64,000 nt of DNA, taken from contig NZ_FCOP01000012.1 of assembly GCF_900021175.1 (NCBI RefSeq), positions 62,001 through 126,000 of the forward strand, written 5' to 3'. The DNA comes from Pseudenterobacter timonensis. GTDB lineage: Bacteria; Pseudomonadota; Gammaproteobacteria; Enterobacterales; Enterobacteriaceae. A program made the position numbers and the translations under genes. Each line of letters begins with the position of its first letter. The stretch's first letter is position 1. Below are positions 1 to 10,207 of the stretch, piece after piece. The notes beneath the pieces are model-generated. The model worked only from the letters and a program-made list of their open reading frames with translations, made no database searches and was not told the DNA's origin.

Positions 1-694
1 TGGGCTTAATTTTGAGGTCCGTCCGGGCGAGGTGCACGCGATTATGGGGCCGAACGGCTCCGGCAAAAGTACCCTTTCCGCGACGCTGGCGGGACGGGAA
101 GATTATGAGGTCACCGGCGGTACGGTCGACTTTAAGGGCAAAGATCTGCTGGCGCTCTCCCCGGAAGAGCGCGCCGGGGAAGGCATCTTTATGGCCTTCC
201 AGTATCCGGTGGAAATTCCCGGCGTCAGCAATCAATTCTTTCTGCAGACCTCCCTTAACGCGGTACGCAAATACCGCGGGCAGGAGGAGCTGGATCGTTT
301 CGATTTTCAGGATCTGATGGAAGAGAAGATTAAGCTGCTGAAGATGCCGGAAGATCTGCTCACCCGCTCGGTCAACGTTGGATTTTCCGGGGGCGAGAAA
401 AAACGCAACGATATCCTGCAGATGGCGGTACTGGAGCCTGAACTCTGCATCCTCGATGAAACCGACTCCGGGCTGGATATCGATGCCCTGAAGATCGTTG
501 CGGAAGGGGTGAATGCCCTGCGCGACGGCAAACGTGCCTTTATCATCGTCACCCACTACCAGCGCATTCTTGACTATATCAAGCCGGACCATGTTCACGT
601 GCTCTATCAGGGCCGCATTGTGAAATCCGGCGACTTTACGCTGGTGAAACAGCTGGAGGAGCAGGGCTATGGCTGGCTTACCGAACAGCAGTAA
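1..694 (+). CDS. sufC: SufC, Fe-S assembly ATPase (5' truncated by window edge)
   Basis: SufC is the cytoplasmic ATPase of the SufBC2D scaffold that builds Fe-S clusters under oxidative stress or iron limitation. The reading frame is open from base 2; about 18 N-terminal residues lie outside the window. Walker A 'GPNGSGKST', the ABC signature 'SGGEKKR' and Walker B 'CILDETDSG' are all visible. The C-terminus 'GWLTEQQ' matches the E. coli family end as I recall it. The stop lies 26 bases inside sufD, so the two are translationally coupled. sufA and sufB are expected just upstream, outside the window. Confidence 0.97.
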   Translation, partial: GLNFEVRPGEVHAIMGPNGSGKSTLSATLAGREDYEVTGGTVDFKGKDLLALSPEERAGEGIFMAFQYPVEIPGVSNQFFLQTSLNAVRKYRGQEELDRFDFQDLMEEKIKLLKMPEDLLTRSVNVGFSGGEKKRNDILQMAVLEPELCILDETDSGLDIDALKIVAEGVNALRDGKRAFIIVTHYQRILDYIKPDHVHVLYQGRIVKSGDFTLVKQLEEQGYGWLTEQQ

Positions 695-1940
695 CGCGCT
701 GCAGCAGTGGCATCGCCTCTTTGAAGCGCAGGGCCAGGCACGTTCCGGGCAGGCGCAGCAGCACCTTCAGCAGATGCTGCGCCTCGGCCTGCCGACCCGC
801 AAACAGGAAAACTGGAAATATACGCCGCTGGAAGGGCTGGTTAACAGCCAGTTCGTCGCCCGTCAGACGGCGGTGACGCCGCAGCAGCGGGACGCGCTGG
901 CGTTAACCCTTGACGCCATCCGGCTGGTCTTTGTCGATGGCGCTTTTCGGGCCGATCTGAGCGACAGCCTGGATCAGCATGACGTGATTCTGGCGGTGAA
1001 TGACGAGCGTCGCGACCTGCCCGCACCGGTTCAGCCGGAAGTTTTCCTTCACCTCACCGAAAGCCTATCGCAAACCGTAACCCATATCCGCGTGAAGCGT
1101 AACCAGCGGCCCGCTAAGCCGTTGCTGCTGATGCATATCACCCAGGGGGCGGAGGGCGATGAGGTGAATACCGCGCACTATCGTCACCATCTGGAGCTGG
1201 AGGCGGGGGCCGAGGCGACCATCATAGAGCACTACGTCAGCCTGAGCGACGCGAAGCACTTTACCGGCGCGCGACTGACCATGAATGTCGCGCCGAATGC
1301 TCATCTGCGCCATTTCAAGCTGGCCTTCGAGAACCCGGTCAGCCACCACTTCGCCCATAACGATCTGCTGCTGGCGGCGGATGCGTCGGCCAGCAGCCAC
1401 AGCTTCCTGCTGGGCGGCGTGGTGTTACGCCACCATACCAGCACCCAGCTTAACGGGGAAAACACCACGCTGAATATCAACAGCCTGGCGATGCCGGTGA
1501 AATCGGAGGTGTGCGACACCCGCACATGGCTTGCACACAACAAGGGCTACTGCACCAGTCGGCAGTTGCATAAGACTATCGTCAGTGACAAAGGGCGGGC
1601 GGTCTTTAACGGCCTGATTAACGTGGCGCAACACGCCATCAAAACCGACGGGCAGATGACCAATAACAACCTGCTGCTGGGCAAGCTGTCGGAGGTGGAC
1701 ACCAAGCCGCAGCTTGAAATCTACGCCGATGATGTGAAGTGCAGCCACGGAGCGACCGTGGGCCGGATCGATGAAGAACAGATGTTCTATCTGCGCTCGC
1801 GCGGGATCGACCAGCAGGCGGCGCAGAAGATGATTATCTATGCCTTTGCCGCAGAGCTGACGGAAGCGATCGACGACGAGGCCTTACAACAGCAGGTGCT
1901 GGCGCGTATTGGCCAGCGTCTGCCCGGAGGTGGCGCATGA
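669..1940 (+). CDS. sufD: SufD, FeS cluster assembly scaffold subunit
   Basis: SufD is the non-catalytic partner of SufB in the SufBC2D scaffold and is needed for iron acquisition during cluster building. The 423-residue length equals the E. coli family length. The conserved beta-helix core is present, with segments such as '[18 protein letters not shown]', '[17 protein letters not shown]' and '[13 protein letters not shown]'. The start codon lies inside sufC (26-base overlap) and the stop overlaps sufS by 4 bases (ATGA), so it sits in a tight sufCDSE operon. Functional assignment is secure from sequence and context. Confidence 0.97.
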   Translation: MAGLPNSSNALQQWHRLFEAQGQARSGQAQQHLQQMLRLGLPTRKQENWKYTPLEGLVNSQFVARQTAVTPQQRDALALTLDAIRLVFVDGAFRADLSDSLDQHDVILAVNDERRDLPAPVQPEVFLHLTESLSQTVTHIRVKRNQRPAKPLLLMHITQGAEGDEVNTAHYRHHLELEAGAEATIIEHYVSLSDAKHFTGARLTMNVAPNAHLRHFKLAFENPVSHHFAHNDLLLAADASASSHSFLLGGVVLRHHTSTQLNGENTTLNINSLAMPVKSEVCDTRTWLAHNKGYCTSRQLHKTIVSDKGRAVFNGLINVAQHAIKTDGQMTNNNLLLGKLSEVDTKPQLEIYADDVKCSHGATVGRIDEEQMFYLRSRGIDQQAAQKMIIYAFAAELTEAIDDEALQQQVLARIGQRLPGGGA

Positions 1941-3157
1941 ATTTTCCGATAGAGAAAGTGCGGGCGGATTTCCCGATCCTTAGCCGGGAGGTGAACGGTC
2001 AGCCGCTAGCCTATCTCGACAGCGCCGCCAGCGCGCAGAAACCAAATCAGGTCATCGACGCCGAGGCCGATTTTTACCGCGGGGGCTACGCCGCGGTCCA
2101 CCGGGGCATTCATACCCTCAGCGCCGAAGCCACGCAGCGTATGGAGCAGGTGCGTAATCAGGTCGCCGCGTTTATCAACGCCGGCTCGCCCGAAGAGCTG
2201 GTCTTTGTGCGTGGCACCACCGAAGGGATTAACCTTGTCGCCAACAGCTGGGGCTCGGCTGAGGTGGGGGCAGGGGATAATATCGTTATCACGCAGATGG
2301 AGCATCATGCCAACATCGTGCCGTGGCAGCTCCTCTGTGAGCGCACCGGCGCGCAGCTACGCGTGGTGGAGCTAAACCCGGACGGCACGCTGCGGCTGGA
2401 GCAACTCGATACGCTCCTGGATGCGCGCACGCGGCTGGTGGCGGTGACCCAGGTCTCCAACGTACTGGGATGCGAAAACCCCGTTGCGGAGATTATCGCC
2501 AGAGCGCATCAGGCGGGGGCGAAAGTGCTGGTGGATGGCGCCCAGGCGGTGATGCACCATACCGTCGACGTTCAGGCGCTGGACTGCGATTTTTACGTTT
2601 TCTCGGGACATAAGCTCTACGGCCCCACCGGTATTGGCGTACTCTATGTTAAAGAGGCGATTCTGCAGGCGATGCCGCCGTGGGAAGGGGGCGGTTCGAT
2701 GATCGCCAGCGTCAGCCTGAGCGAGGGAACCACCTACGCCCGGGCGCCGTGGCGCTTTGAGGCGGGAACGCCTAACACCGGCGGGATCATCGCGCTGGGG
2801 GCAGCGATAGAGTATGTCAACGCTATTGGTCTGGAGGCGATTGCGGAGTATGAAGCGTCGCTGATGCGCTATGCGCTGCAGGAGCTGCGCAGCGTGCCGG
2901 AACTCACCCTTTACGGGCCCGCAGAGCGGCTGGGGGTTATCGCGTTTAACCTCGGCAAGCATCACGCCTATGACGTGGGAAGCTTCCTCGATAACTACGG
3001 CGTGGCGGTACGTACGGGACATCACTGCGCGATGCCGCTGATGGCCTTCTACAAGGTGCCCGCCATGTGCCGCGCGTCGTTTGTCATGTATAACACAACG
3101 GAAGAGGTCGACAGGCTGGTGGCGGGGCTTAAACGCATCCACCAGCTGCTGGGCTAA
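1937..3157 (+). CDS. sufS: SufS, group II cysteine desulfurase
   Basis: SufS is a PLP enzyme that removes sulfur from L-cysteine and passes it as persulfide to SufE. The PLP lysine is in '[11 protein letters not shown]'. The active-site cysteine is in '[10 protein letters not shown]' near the C-terminus. The cofactor pocket is represented by '[10 protein letters not shown]' and 'DGAQAVMHH'. The 406-residue length is normal for the family. The start overlaps the sufD stop by four bases, and sufE follows 14 bases after the stop, which fits the sulfur-transfer pair SufS-SufE being co-expressed. Confidence 0.97.
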   Translation: MNFPIEKVRADFPILSREVNGQPLAYLDSAASAQKPNQVIDAEADFYRGGYAAVHRGIHTLSAEATQRMEQVRNQVAAFINAGSPEELVFVRGTTEGINLVANSWGSAEVGAGDNIVITQMEHHANIVPWQLLCERTGAQLRVVELNPDGTLRLEQLDTLLDARTRLVAVTQVSNVLGCENPVAEIIARAHQAGAKVLVDGAQAVMHHTVDVQALDCDFYVFSGHKLYGPTGIGVLYVKEAILQAMPPWEGGGSMIASVSLSEGTTYARAPWRFEAGTPNTGGIIALGAAIEYVNAIGLEAIAEYEASLMRYALQELRSVPELTLYGPAERLGVIAFNLGKHHAYDVGSFLDNYGVAVRTGHHCAMPLMAFYKVPAMCRASFVMYNTTEEVDRLVAGLKRIHQLLG

Positions 3158-3171
3158 GAGAGAGGCAAAAG

Positions 3172-3588
3172 ATGGCCGCGTTGCCGGATAAAGAAAAACT
3201 GCTGCGTAACTTTAGTCGTTGCGCAAACTGGGAAGAGAAGTATCTCTATATCATTGAACTGGGTCAGCGTCTGCCCGCCCTGAGCGAAGAGGCGCACAGC
3301 CCCGACAATATCATTCAGGGCTGCCAGAGCCAGGTCTGGATTGTCATGCGCCAGAACCCGGAGGGGATGATCGAGCTTGAGGGAGACAGCGATGCGGCGA
3401 TTGTCAAAGGGCTGATCGCCGTGGTCTTTATTCTTTACCACCAGATGTCGGCGCAGGATATTGTCGCCTTTGACGTGCGCCCCTGGTTTGAAAAAATGGC
3501 GCTCACCCAGCACCTCACCCCCTCCCGCTCCCAGGGGCTGGAAGCGATGATTCGCGCAATCCGCTCCAAAGCCGCCACGATTAGCTAA
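3172..3588 (+). CDS. sufE: SufE, sulfur acceptor for SufS
   Basis: SufE accepts the persulfide sulfur from SufS and delivers it to the SufBCD scaffold. The 138-residue protein carries the acceptor cysteine in '[10 protein letters not shown]' (near residue 51), as in the family. It is the last gene of the suf operon and is followed within 30 bases by a strong hairpin with a T tract. A Shine-Dalgarno-like 'agagaggcaa' precedes the ATG. Fe-S biogenesis context makes the call secure. Confidence 0.96.
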   Translation: MAALPDKEKLLRNFSRCANWEEKYLYIIELGQRLPALSEEAHSPDNIIQGCQSQVWIVMRQNPEGMIELEGDSDAAIVKGLIAVVFILYHQMSAQDIVAFDVRPWFEKMALTQHLTPSRSQGLEAMIRAIRSKAATIS

Positions 3589-3615
3589 ACTCTTAAGACA
3601 GCTCTCATTCTGCTT

Positions 3616-3644
3616 GCGAGGCGCTTGACGCCTCGCTGTTTTTT
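3616..3644 (+). terminator. Intrinsic terminator of the suf operon
   Basis: An 8-bp GC-rich stem (GCGAGGCG / CGCCTCGC, loop CTTGA) is followed by 'tgtttttt'. It lies 27 bases after the sufE stop and before ldtE, so suf and ldtE are probably separate transcription units. Confidence 0.88.
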
Positions 3645-3684
3645 CAGCTTTCTGGTCTCGTGCCAGTGAATAAGGAATCTCAGC

Positions 3685-4695
3685 ATGAAGCGCGCGTCTG
3701 TTATTACACTTTTGCTTTTAGGTTCGCTCGGCGCTTTTCATTCAGCCCGGGCGATGGATTATCCCCTGCCGCCGCAAGGCAGCCGGTTGATTGGTCAGAA
3801 CCAGAGCTATGTTATTCAGGAAGGGGATAAAAACCTGCAGACGATTGCCCGGCGTTTTAATACGGCGGCGCAGTTAATTCTGGAAACCAATAATACTATC
3901 GCCCCGGTCTATCCCGCGCCGGGCACGACCATCACCATTCCCTCGCAAATGCTGCTCCCCGATGCGCCACGGGAGGGGATCGTCGTTAACCTCGCAGAGC
4001 TGCGTCTCTACTATTATCCGCCGGGAGAAAATATTGTTCAGGTTTTCCCGCTGGGAATTGGCCAGCTGGGGCTGGAAACGCCGGTCAGCACCACCCGCGT
4101 GAGCCAGAAAATCCCTAATCCAACCTGGACCCCGACGCCGGGCATCCGGGCGCGCTCGCTGGCGCAGGGGATAAAATTGCCCGCCGTAGTGCCTGCAGGG
4201 CCTAATAACCCGCTGGGGCGCTATGCGCTGCGTCTGGGGATAGGCAACGGCGAATATCTGATTCACGGCACCAGCGCGCCGGACAGCGTGGGGTTGCGCG
4301 TAAGCTCCGGCTGTATGCGCATGAACGCGCCGGATATCAAAGCGCTGTTTGAACAGGTGCGGGTCGGCACCCGGGTACAGATTATCAATGAGCCGGTGAA
4401 GTACTCCGTAGAGCCGGACGGCAGGCGCTACGTTGAGGTGCATCGTCCTCTGGCGCAGGTAGAGGGGGAGAACCCGCAAACCACGCCGATTAAGCCATCC
4501 GGGGATTTTGCCGCCTTTGTGGCGCAGGGCAGCGATAAAACGCTGGTGGATAAGGCGCTCTACCGTCGGGCAGGGATACCGGTGCTGGTTTCAAATAACG
4601 GCGCTGCGGCGTCCAGCCAGAGCGTACAGTCGGTACAAAACAGCCGTAACGCTGCTGCGTTAGCGGAAAGTCAAAAGGAAGTGGCGGTACAGTAG
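3685..4695 (+). CDS. ldtE: L,D-transpeptidase LdtE (YnhG)
   Basis: LdtE forms 3-3 (meso-DAP to meso-DAP) crosslinks in peptidoglycan in the periplasm. The 336-residue protein starts with a signal peptide (cleavage near 'SARA-MDYPL'). A LysM domain follows at about residues 43-90 ('[17 protein letters not shown]'). The YkuD catalytic domain spans about 97-235, with the active motif '[17 protein letters not shown]' containing the catalytic His and Cys. A less conserved Ser/Asn/Gln-rich C-terminal tail follows. It faces lpp across a shared bidirectional terminator. E. coli has the same neighbours. Confidence 0.93.
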   Translation: MKRASVITLLLLGSLGAFHSARAMDYPLPPQGSRLIGQNQSYVIQEGDKNLQTIARRFNTAAQLILETNNTIAPVYPAPGTTITIPSQMLLPDAPREGIVVNLAELRLYYYPPGENIVQVFPLGIGQLGLETPVSTTRVSQKIPNPTWTPTPGIRARSLAQGIKLPAVVPAGPNNPLGRYALRLGIGNGEYLIHGTSAPDSVGLRVSSGCMRMNAPDIKALFEQVRVGTRVQIINEPVKYSVEPDGRRYVEVHRPLAQVEGENPQTTPIKPSGDFAAFVAQGSDKTLVDKALYRRAGIPVLVSNNGAAASSQSVQSVQNSRNAAALAESQKEVAVQ

Positions 4696-4719
4696 AGGGG
4701 CGGTAAAAAGCGGGTAAAA

Positions 4720-4746
4720 AAAATGGCGCACAATGTGCGCCATTTT
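4720..4746. terminator. Bidirectional terminator between ldtE and lpp
   Basis: A 12-bp perfect stem (AAAATGGCGCAC / GTGCGCCATTTT) with a 3-base loop is flanked by A residues on the left and T residues on the right. It can therefore end transcription of ldtE (plus strand) and of lpp (minus strand). It lies 16 bases after the lpp stop. Confidence 0.92.
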
Positions 4747-4762
4747 ATTAACACAGGTACTA

Positions 4763-5011
<249 letters not shown>

Positions 5012-5044
5012 CTAGATTGAGTTAATCTCCATGTAGCGTTACAA

Positions 5045-5073
5045 GTATTACACAAACTTTTTTGGGTTGAGAA
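5045..5073 (-). promoter_or_regulatory. lpp promoter
   Basis: On the minus strand, -35 TTCTCA (5068-5073) and -10 TAATAC (5045-5050) are separated by 17 bp of A/T-rich DNA. The arrangement resembles the strong E. coli lpp promoter, including the leader just downstream ('TTGTAACGCTACATGGAG'). Confidence 0.88.
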
Positions 5074-5255
5074 TATTTTTTTGATGGGAATGCGCCTAAT
5101 TTTGATCGTTCGCTCAAAGAACAATCGAAATGACCGGAAAAATGGAAAAAAGTGTGAGAAAACAGGCTTTTTTCATCGGGTTCGCCTTAAATAAATCGTC
5201 ATTAAATAGAGAAACCCGATTTGCTTTTTCATTAGAACTGGCTAACAGCGGTAAT

Positions 5256-5280
5256 AAAAAAGCGCCCCGCAGGGCGCTTA
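5256..5280 (-). terminator. Intrinsic terminator of pykF
   Basis: A minus-strand stem AAGCGCCCTGC/GGGGCGCTT is followed by a run of T residues ('TTTTTTATTAC' in transcript sense). It is 24 bases after the pykF stop and upstream of the lpp promoter, so it insulates lpp from pykF transcription. Confidence 0.88.
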
Positions 5281-5304
5281 GAAAAATTAAATAGATCAGA
5301 AATT

Positions 5305-6717
5305 TTACAAAACGTGTACGGATGCGGTGTTGGTAGTGCCGCTTGGAACCAGCGCGCCGGAAACCATTACAACCACGTCGCCTTTCTGCGCCAGGCCGCT
5401 GGTAACCGCCAGCTCTTTACCCAGACGGTAGAAGTCGTCAGTGGAGGAGATCTCTTTCACCAGCTGCGGCACAACGCCTTTGCTCAGCACCAGCTGACGC
5501 GCAGTCAGTTCATTGGTGGTCAGCGCCAGGATGGTGGCATCCGGGAAATATTTACGTACGGCACGCGCCGATTTACCGCCCTGAGTCGCCACGACGATCA
5601 GCGGCGCTTCCAGTTTTTCAGCTGTTTCAACCGCGCCGCGGCAAACTGCTTCGGTGATGCGCAGCTTACGGCTGTCGTTGTTGAAGTCCAGACGGCTGGT
5701 CATCACGCGGTCGGTACGTTCGCAGATGGTCGCCATGATGGAGACCGCTTCCAGCGGATATTTACCTTTTGCGGATTCACCGGACAGCATAACTGCATCG
5801 GTACCGTCGAGGATGGCGTTCGCCACGTCGCCTGCTTCCGCACGGGTCGGACGCGGGTTTTTGATCATGGAGTCCAGCATCTGGGTCGCGGTGATAACCA
5901 CTTTACGCGCGCGGATGCATTTCTCAATCATCATCTTCTGCGCGAAGATAACCTCTTCAACCGGGATCTCAACGCCCAGGTCGCCACGCGCAACCATGAT
6001 GCCGTCAGAGGCTTCGAGGATTTCGTCGAAGTTGTTCAGGCCTTCCTGGTTTTCGATTTTGGAGATGATCTGGATGTTTTCGCCGCCGTGCGCCTTCAGG
6101 TGCTCGCGGATCTCAACCACATCGGAACGCTTACGGATGAAGGAAGCAGCAACAAAGTCAACGCCCTGTTCGCAACCAAAGATCAGGTCCTGTTTATCTT
6201 TTTCCGCCAGCGCCGGCAGGGCGATGGAAACACCCGGCAGGTTAACGCCTTTGTTTTCGCCTAGGTCGCCGTTGTTCAGCACTTTACAGATGACCTTGTT
6301 ACCTTCGATAGCGGTCACTTCCATGCCGATCAGGCCGTCATCCACCAGAACGGTGTTGCCAACGGAGAGATCGCTGGTGAAACCTTCATAGGTTACCGCC
6401 ACGATTTCGTTGTTGCCCACTACGGATTTGTCCGTGGTGAAGGTAAAGGTCTGACCCGCTTTCAGCGAAACGTCGTTACCGCCTTCCAGCTTGATCGTAC
6501 GGATTTCCGGACCTTTGGTATCAAGCAGAATAGCCGCTTTTTTACCGGTCTTGCTCATCACGTTGCGCAAATTCTGGATACGCTGGCCGTGTTCAGCATA
6601 GTCACCGTGGGAGAAGTTCAGACGCATAACATTCATGCCGGCGTCCAGCATTTTGCTCAGCATCTCTTCAGATTCGGTTTTTGGGCCGATGGTGCAAACA
6701 ATTTTCGTCTTTTTCAT
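5305..6717 (-). CDS. pykF: Pyruvate kinase I (fructose 1,6-bisphosphate activated)
   Basis: PykF converts phosphoenolpyruvate and ADP to pyruvate and ATP in glycolysis. The 470-residue length matches the type I enzyme. The N-terminus '[20 protein letters not shown]', the metal/substrate motif '[11 protein letters not shown]' and the pyruvate kinase signature around '[12 protein letters not shown]' are present. It lies next to lpp as in E. coli. A Cra-like site and a perfect TATAAT lie upstream, consistent with known Cra (FruR) repression of pykF. No irregularity was seen. Confidence 0.98.
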   Translation of the reverse strand: MKKTKIVCTIGPKTESEEMLSKMLDAGMNVMRLNFSHGDYAEHGQRIQNLRNVMSKTGKKAAILLDTKGPEIRTIKLEGGNDVSLKAGQTFTFTTDKSVVGNNEIVAVTYEGFTSDLSVGNTVLVDDGLIGMEVTAIEGNKVICKVLNNGDLGENKGVNLPGVSIALPALAEKDKQDLIFGCEQGVDFVAASFIRKRSDVVEIREHLKAHGGENIQIISKIENQEGLNNFDEILEASDGIMVARGDLGVEIPVEEVIFAQKMMIEKCIRARKVVITATQMLDSMIKNPRPTRAEAGDVANAILDGTDAVMLSGESAKGKYPLEAVSIMATICERTDRVMTSRLDFNNDSRKLRITEAVCRGAVETAEKLEAPLIVVATQGGKSARAVRKYFPDATILALTTNELTARQLVLSKGVVPQLVKEISSTDDFYRLGKELAVTSGLAQKGDVVVMVSGALVPSGTTNTASVHVL

Positions 6718-6923
6718 GACAGTCTTAGTCTTTAAGTTGGGAAGGATATGAACATCGCGCTCCGGGGGCGCACCGCCGCGGAGTCAAACCGGTATTGCGA
6801 GATTTTGGGTGCCACGCACTAAGAATAGGTGACATCAAATGAGCGTGCAGAAGAAAGTGTGCCTGTGTGTCAGCCCAGCGGGAGAGAGGAGAGATTGTAC
6901 GTTGTTTTTTGTATTCCAAACGC

Positions 6924-6958
6924 TGAAACCATTCACCAGGGATTTGGCGCGTATTATA
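6924..6958 (-). promoter_or_regulatory. pykF -10 element and Cra (FruR) operator
   Basis: On the minus strand a perfect -10 TATAAT lies at 6953-6958. The sequence TGAATGGTTTCA (6924-6935) differs by one base from the Cra core TGAATCGTTTCA and sits just downstream of the -10, where a bound repressor would block initiation. A good -35 is not obvious. Cra repression of pykF is known in E. coli; that this is the site here is inference. Confidence 0.7.
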
Positions 6959-7250
6959 CGCTGAATTTCCTATAAAAGGAAAATGAAAACAGCGTTTCAA
7001 AAAGAATCTGTGCACTTTCACATAAGATTGTTATCAATGCGTTAAGTTCGACCGGCTGCTTTTATCCCGCGTTGCGCAACTTCGGCGGGCGAAGCGGGCG
7101 ACCAGCGCAGAAAAGCGCACAGCGAGGTCTATAGTGCCAGAAGTTATAAGCCATTCCATTTTAGTCATTTAAAACATGATAACGCCTGTTTACTATCATT
7201 TGGACATCCATACTGCTAAACCGCTATTTGCGTGACGGACAACAGCCAGA
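6959..7250. other. Non-coding gap between pykF and the methionine-type ABC operon
   Basis: The full pykF to ABC-operon gap is about 530 bases and holds no supported gene. The half nearer the ABC operon should hold its promoter. The sequence 'GGACATCC' at about 7201-7208 resembles one MetJ 8-mer (AGACGTCT-like), but its neighbour matches poorly, so a MetJ operator is only a weak possibility. Confidence 0.4.
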
Positions 7251-8273
7251 ATGATTGAACTCAGGAATATTTCGAAGGTTTTTGACAACGGTAAGGCTGC
7301 GCTGACGGCCGTTGATAACGTCAGTCTGACGGTGGAACAGGGGGAGATTTACGGCATTATCGGCTACAGCGGTGCCGGTAAAAGCACGCTGATTCGTCTG
7401 CTGAACGGTCTGGAAAAACCGACCGCCGGCAGCGTGACGATTAACGGACAGACAATTTCATCTGCGAAAGGTGAAGCGCTGCGCCAGGCGCGACTCAAAA
7501 TCAGCATGGTCTTTCAGCACTTTAACCTGCTCTGGTCACGAACGGTAAGTGAAAACATCGCCTTTTCCATGCAGATTGCCGGCGTGCCGAAAGCGCAGAT
7601 CAAACGCCGCGTGGCGGAGCTGATCGAACTGGTCGGTCTGAAGGGGCGTGAGAACGCCTGGCCTTCCCAGCTCAGCGGTGGGCAAAAGCAGCGCGTCGGT
7701 ATCGCCCGCGCGCTGGCCAATAACCCCGATGTGCTGCTTTGCGATGAAGCCACCTCGGCGCTCGACCCGCAGACCACCGATCAAATTCTCGACCTGCTCT
7801 CAGACATTAACCGCCGTTTCCGGCTGACCATCGTACTCATTACCCATGAAATGCATGTGGTGCGCAAAATCTGCGACCGTGTGGCGGTGATGGAGAACGG
7901 TAAAGTGGTGGAAGAGGGGGATGTGCTAAGCCTCTTTACCCACCCGCAGCAGCCGATCACCCGCCAGTTTGTGCGCCAGGTGAGTCAGTATGCCGAAGAG
8001 GAGGCCTTCAACCCGGATCTGGCCCGCGAACTGCCGGGGACGGTTATCCGCCTGACCTTTACCGGGCAGAGCACCCACAGGCCGGTGGTAGGGGAGTTAA
8101 CCCTGCGCTACGGCCTGCCGTTTAATATCCTGCACGGCAAAATGACCCAAACCGCCCACGGTCTCTTCGGCCAGCTCTGGGTACATGTGACGGCAACGGA
8201 GGAGCAGCTGAACAATATCCTCGCCGATTTACAGCACAGCGATATCGACGGCGAGGTGATCAAACATGGCTGA
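7251..8273 (+). CDS. MetN-like methionine-type ABC transporter ATPase
   Basis: This is the ATPase of a methionine-uptake-family importer. It has 340 residues. Walker A is 'GYSGAGKST', the signature is 'LSGGQKQRVGIARAL' and Walker B is 'VLLCDEATSALD'. The C-terminal 75 residues form a NIL domain, which in MetN binds methionine and causes transinhibition. The stop overlaps the permease gene by 8 bases. E. coli metNIQ lies elsewhere, so this is probably a second, paralogous set. The true substrate (L-methionine, D-methionine or a relative) cannot be told from sequence. Confidence 0.9.
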   Translation: MIELRNISKVFDNGKAALTAVDNVSLTVEQGEIYGIIGYSGAGKSTLIRLLNGLEKPTAGSVTINGQTISSAKGEALRQARLKISMVFQHFNLLWSRTVSENIAFSMQIAGVPKAQIKRRVAELIELVGLKGRENAWPSQLSGGQKQRVGIARALANNPDVLLCDEATSALDPQTTDQILDLLSDINRRFRLTIVLITHEMHVVRKICDRVAVMENGKVVEEGDVLSLFTHPQQPITRQFVRQVSQYAEEEAFNPDLARELPGTVIRLTFTGQSTHRPVVGELTLRYGLPFNILHGKMTQTAHGLFGQLWVHVTATEEQLNNILADLQHSDIDGEVIKHG

Positions 8274-8934
8274 GACATTTTTTCCGCATCTGAAGTGGGA
8301 GCAGCTCTGGGCCGCCACCCAGGAGACGCTCTATATGACGGCGCTTTCCGGCATCGCCACCTTTGTGCTGGGGATTATCCTCGGGCTGGCGCTCTTTTTG
8401 ACCGCGCGCGGCGGGCTGTTCCAGCACCGTCTGCTCTACAGCGCAATCTCCATCGTGGTGAACGTCTTTCGCTCCATTCCGTTCATCATTCTGATTGTGC
8501 TGTTGATCCCGTTTACCAAAACCATTGTGGGCACCATTCTTGGCGCGAACGCCGCGCTGCCCGCCCTGATCGTGGGTGCCGCGCCGTTCTATGCCCGCCT
8601 GGTGGAGATTGCCCTGCGGGAGGTGGACAAAGGGGTTATCGAGGCGACGCGTTCGATGGGGGCGCGGATGAGTACGCTGGTTTTCCGGGTTTTGCTGCCG
8701 GAATCCTCCCCCGCGCTGGTTTCCGGCATTACGGTGACGCTGATTGCGCTGGTGAGCTACAGCGCCATGGCGGGGGTCATCGGTGCGGGCGGGCTGGGCA
8801 ACCTGGCCTATCTGGAGGGCTTTCAGCGCAACCATAACGATGTCACGCTGGTGGCGACGGTGACGATTTTAATCATCGTTTTCATTATCCAGTTCTGCGG
8901 CGACATCCTCACTTCACTGTTAGATAAAAGATAA
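8266..8934 (+). CDS. MetI-like ABC transporter permease
   Basis: This is the inner-membrane permease of the methionine-type importer. It has 222 residues with about five hydrophobic segments. The EAA loop that docks onto the ATPase is visible as 'VIEATRSMGARMSTLVFRVLLPES'-type sequence near residues 125-150. It overlaps the ATPase gene by 8 bases and is followed 26 bases later by the binding-protein gene, giving the classic N-I-Q order in one operon. Confidence 0.9.
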   Translation: MAETFFPHLKWEQLWAATQETLYMTALSGIATFVLGIILGLALFLTARGGLFQHRLLYSAISIVVNVFRSIPFIILIVLLIPFTKTIVGTILGANAALPALIVGAAPFYARLVEIALREVDKGVIEATRSMGARMSTLVFRVLLPESSPALVSGITVTLIALVSYSAMAGVIGAGGLGNLAYLEGFQRNHNDVTLVATVTILIIVFIIQFCGDILTSLLDKR

Positions 8935-8960
8935 TCTCTGATAACACAGGAACCAACATC

Positions 8961-9773
8961 ATGAAAAAAACGTTAACGCTGATAGCTGCCGCCACCCTTA
9001 GCGCCCTGAGCCTGACCGCCTGGGCCGACACCCTGACCGTAGGCGCTTCCAACACGCCGCACGCTGAGATCCTCGAGCAGGCGAAGCCGATTCTGGCGAA
9101 ACAGGGTATCGATCTGGAGATCAAACCGTTCCAGGACTACATTCTGCCGAACACCGCGCTGGCGGGGCGTGACATTGACGCCAACTATTTCCAGCATATC
9201 CCCTATCTGAACAGCGTGCTAAAAGATCACGCCGGGGATAAAGAGTACGATTTCGTCAGCGCGGGCGCGATCCATATCGAGCCTATCGGTATCTACTCCA
9301 AAAAATATAAGACGCTGAAGGATCTGCCGGAAGGCGGCAAAATCATTATGCGCGACGCCGTGTCGGAAGAGGGACGCATCCTCTCTATTTTTGAGAAAGA
9401 AGGGGTGATTAAGCTGAAACCAGGCATCGACAAAGTGACCGCCCGCATCAGCGATATTGTCGAGAACCCGAAAAAACTCGTCTTCCAGCCGAACGTTGAA
9501 GCCTCCCTGCTGCCGCAGATGTACAACAACGACGAGGGCGACGCGGTGGTGATTAACGCTAACTACGCCATCGACGCTGGCCTCGATCCGGTTCACGATC
9601 CTGTCGCGGTGGAGAGCGGTGAAAACAACCCTTACGCCAACATCATTACCGTCCATCGCGGCGATGAGAAGAAAAAGGATATTGTGGCGCTGGTGAATGT
9701 GCTGCACTCCAAAGAGATTCAGGACTGGATCCGCACCAAATACAAAGGCGCCGTCATCCCGGTAAATAACTGA
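8961..9773 (+). CDS. MetQ/NlpA-family substrate-binding protein, non-lipidated
   Basis: This is the periplasmic binding protein of the methionine-type importer, 270 residues long. The signal peptide ends 'LSLTAWA-DTLTVG' and contains no lipobox cysteine, so it should be a soluble periplasmic protein. E. coli MetQ is a lipoprotein. The body carries NlpA/MetQ family features: 'ANYFQHIPYLN', 'AIHIEPIGIYSKKYKTL', 'NANYAIDAGLDP'. A Shine-Dalgarno 'acaggaa' precedes the start. Substrate remains inferred from family. Confidence 0.88.
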   Translation: MKKTLTLIAAATLSALSLTAWADTLTVGASNTPHAEILEQAKPILAKQGIDLEIKPFQDYILPNTALAGRDIDANYFQHIPYLNSVLKDHAGDKEYDFVSAGAIHIEPIGIYSKKYKTLKDLPEGGKIIMRDAVSEEGRILSIFEKEGVIKLKPGIDKVTARISDIVENPKKLVFQPNVEASLLPQMYNNDEGDAVVINANYAIDAGLDPVHDPVAVESGENNPYANIITVHRGDEKKKDIVALVNVLHSKEIQDWIRTKYKGAVIPVNN

Positions 9774-9792
9774 TTTTACGGCTGACATGCAG

Positions 9793-9824
9793 GCCCGGCG
9801 AGATCTTCGCCGGGCTTCTTTTTT
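9793..9824 (+). terminator. Intrinsic terminator of the methionine-type ABC operon
   Basis: A 9-bp stem (GCCCGGCGA / TCGCCGGGC) with loop GATCT is followed by 'ttctttttt'. It lies 20 bases after the binding-protein stop. Confidence 0.92.
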
Positions 9825-9879
9825 GTATCCCCCGGGAGGATCCAGTAAGCTGACTGTTTAAGGCGATGGAGGGACGACC

Positions 9880-10116
9880 ATGGGCAATGTGACCAAAGAC
9901 GAAGCGCTGTATCAGGAGATGTGCCGTGTGGTGGGCAAGGTGGTACTGGAGATGCGGGATTTAGGCCAGGAGCCGAAGCATATCGTGATTGCCGGGGTGT
10001 TGCGGACCGCGCTTGCGAACTCGCGTATTCAGCGCAGCGAACTGACCACCCAGGCGATGGAGACGGTGGTAAAAGCGCTCTCGGGCGTGCCTGTCAGCGC
10101 ATCGCGGGAAGGGTAA
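9880..10116 (+). CDS. fumD: FumD, small class fumarase-like protein (YdhZ family)
   Basis: FumD is reported as a small fumarase in E. coli, where it lies next to pykF. The 78-residue product shares 'EMCRVVGKVVLEMRDLG' and 'EPKHIVIAGVLRTALAN' with it; the last ten residues are extra or divergent. 'gatggagggacgacc' supplies the ribosome-binding site. Here the methionine-type ABC operon separates it from pykF. Family identity is clear; the enzymatic role rests on literature rather than visible catalytic motifs. Confidence 0.85.
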   Translation: MGNVTKDEALYQEMCRVVGKVVLEMRDLGQEPKHIVIAGVLRTALANSRIQRSELTTQAMETVVKALSGVPVSASREG

Positions 10117-10207
10117 AGCGCCAGCCAGGAGAAAACTGACCGCAGAAAAGGTCGGTGGATTCCTGAGATTTTGCTACCAATGTGGTCTTTCATTCATGGA
10201 GCTTACA

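Noticed and set aside
6725..7021. 98-codon minus-strand frame upstream of pykF
   Set aside because: It covers the pykF promoter, TATAAT and Cra site, and lacks a ribosome-binding site.
7190..7240. MetJ operator before the methionine-type ABC operon
   Set aside because: Only one 8-mer resembles the MetJ box and the adjacent one matches poorly; kept only as a weak remark.
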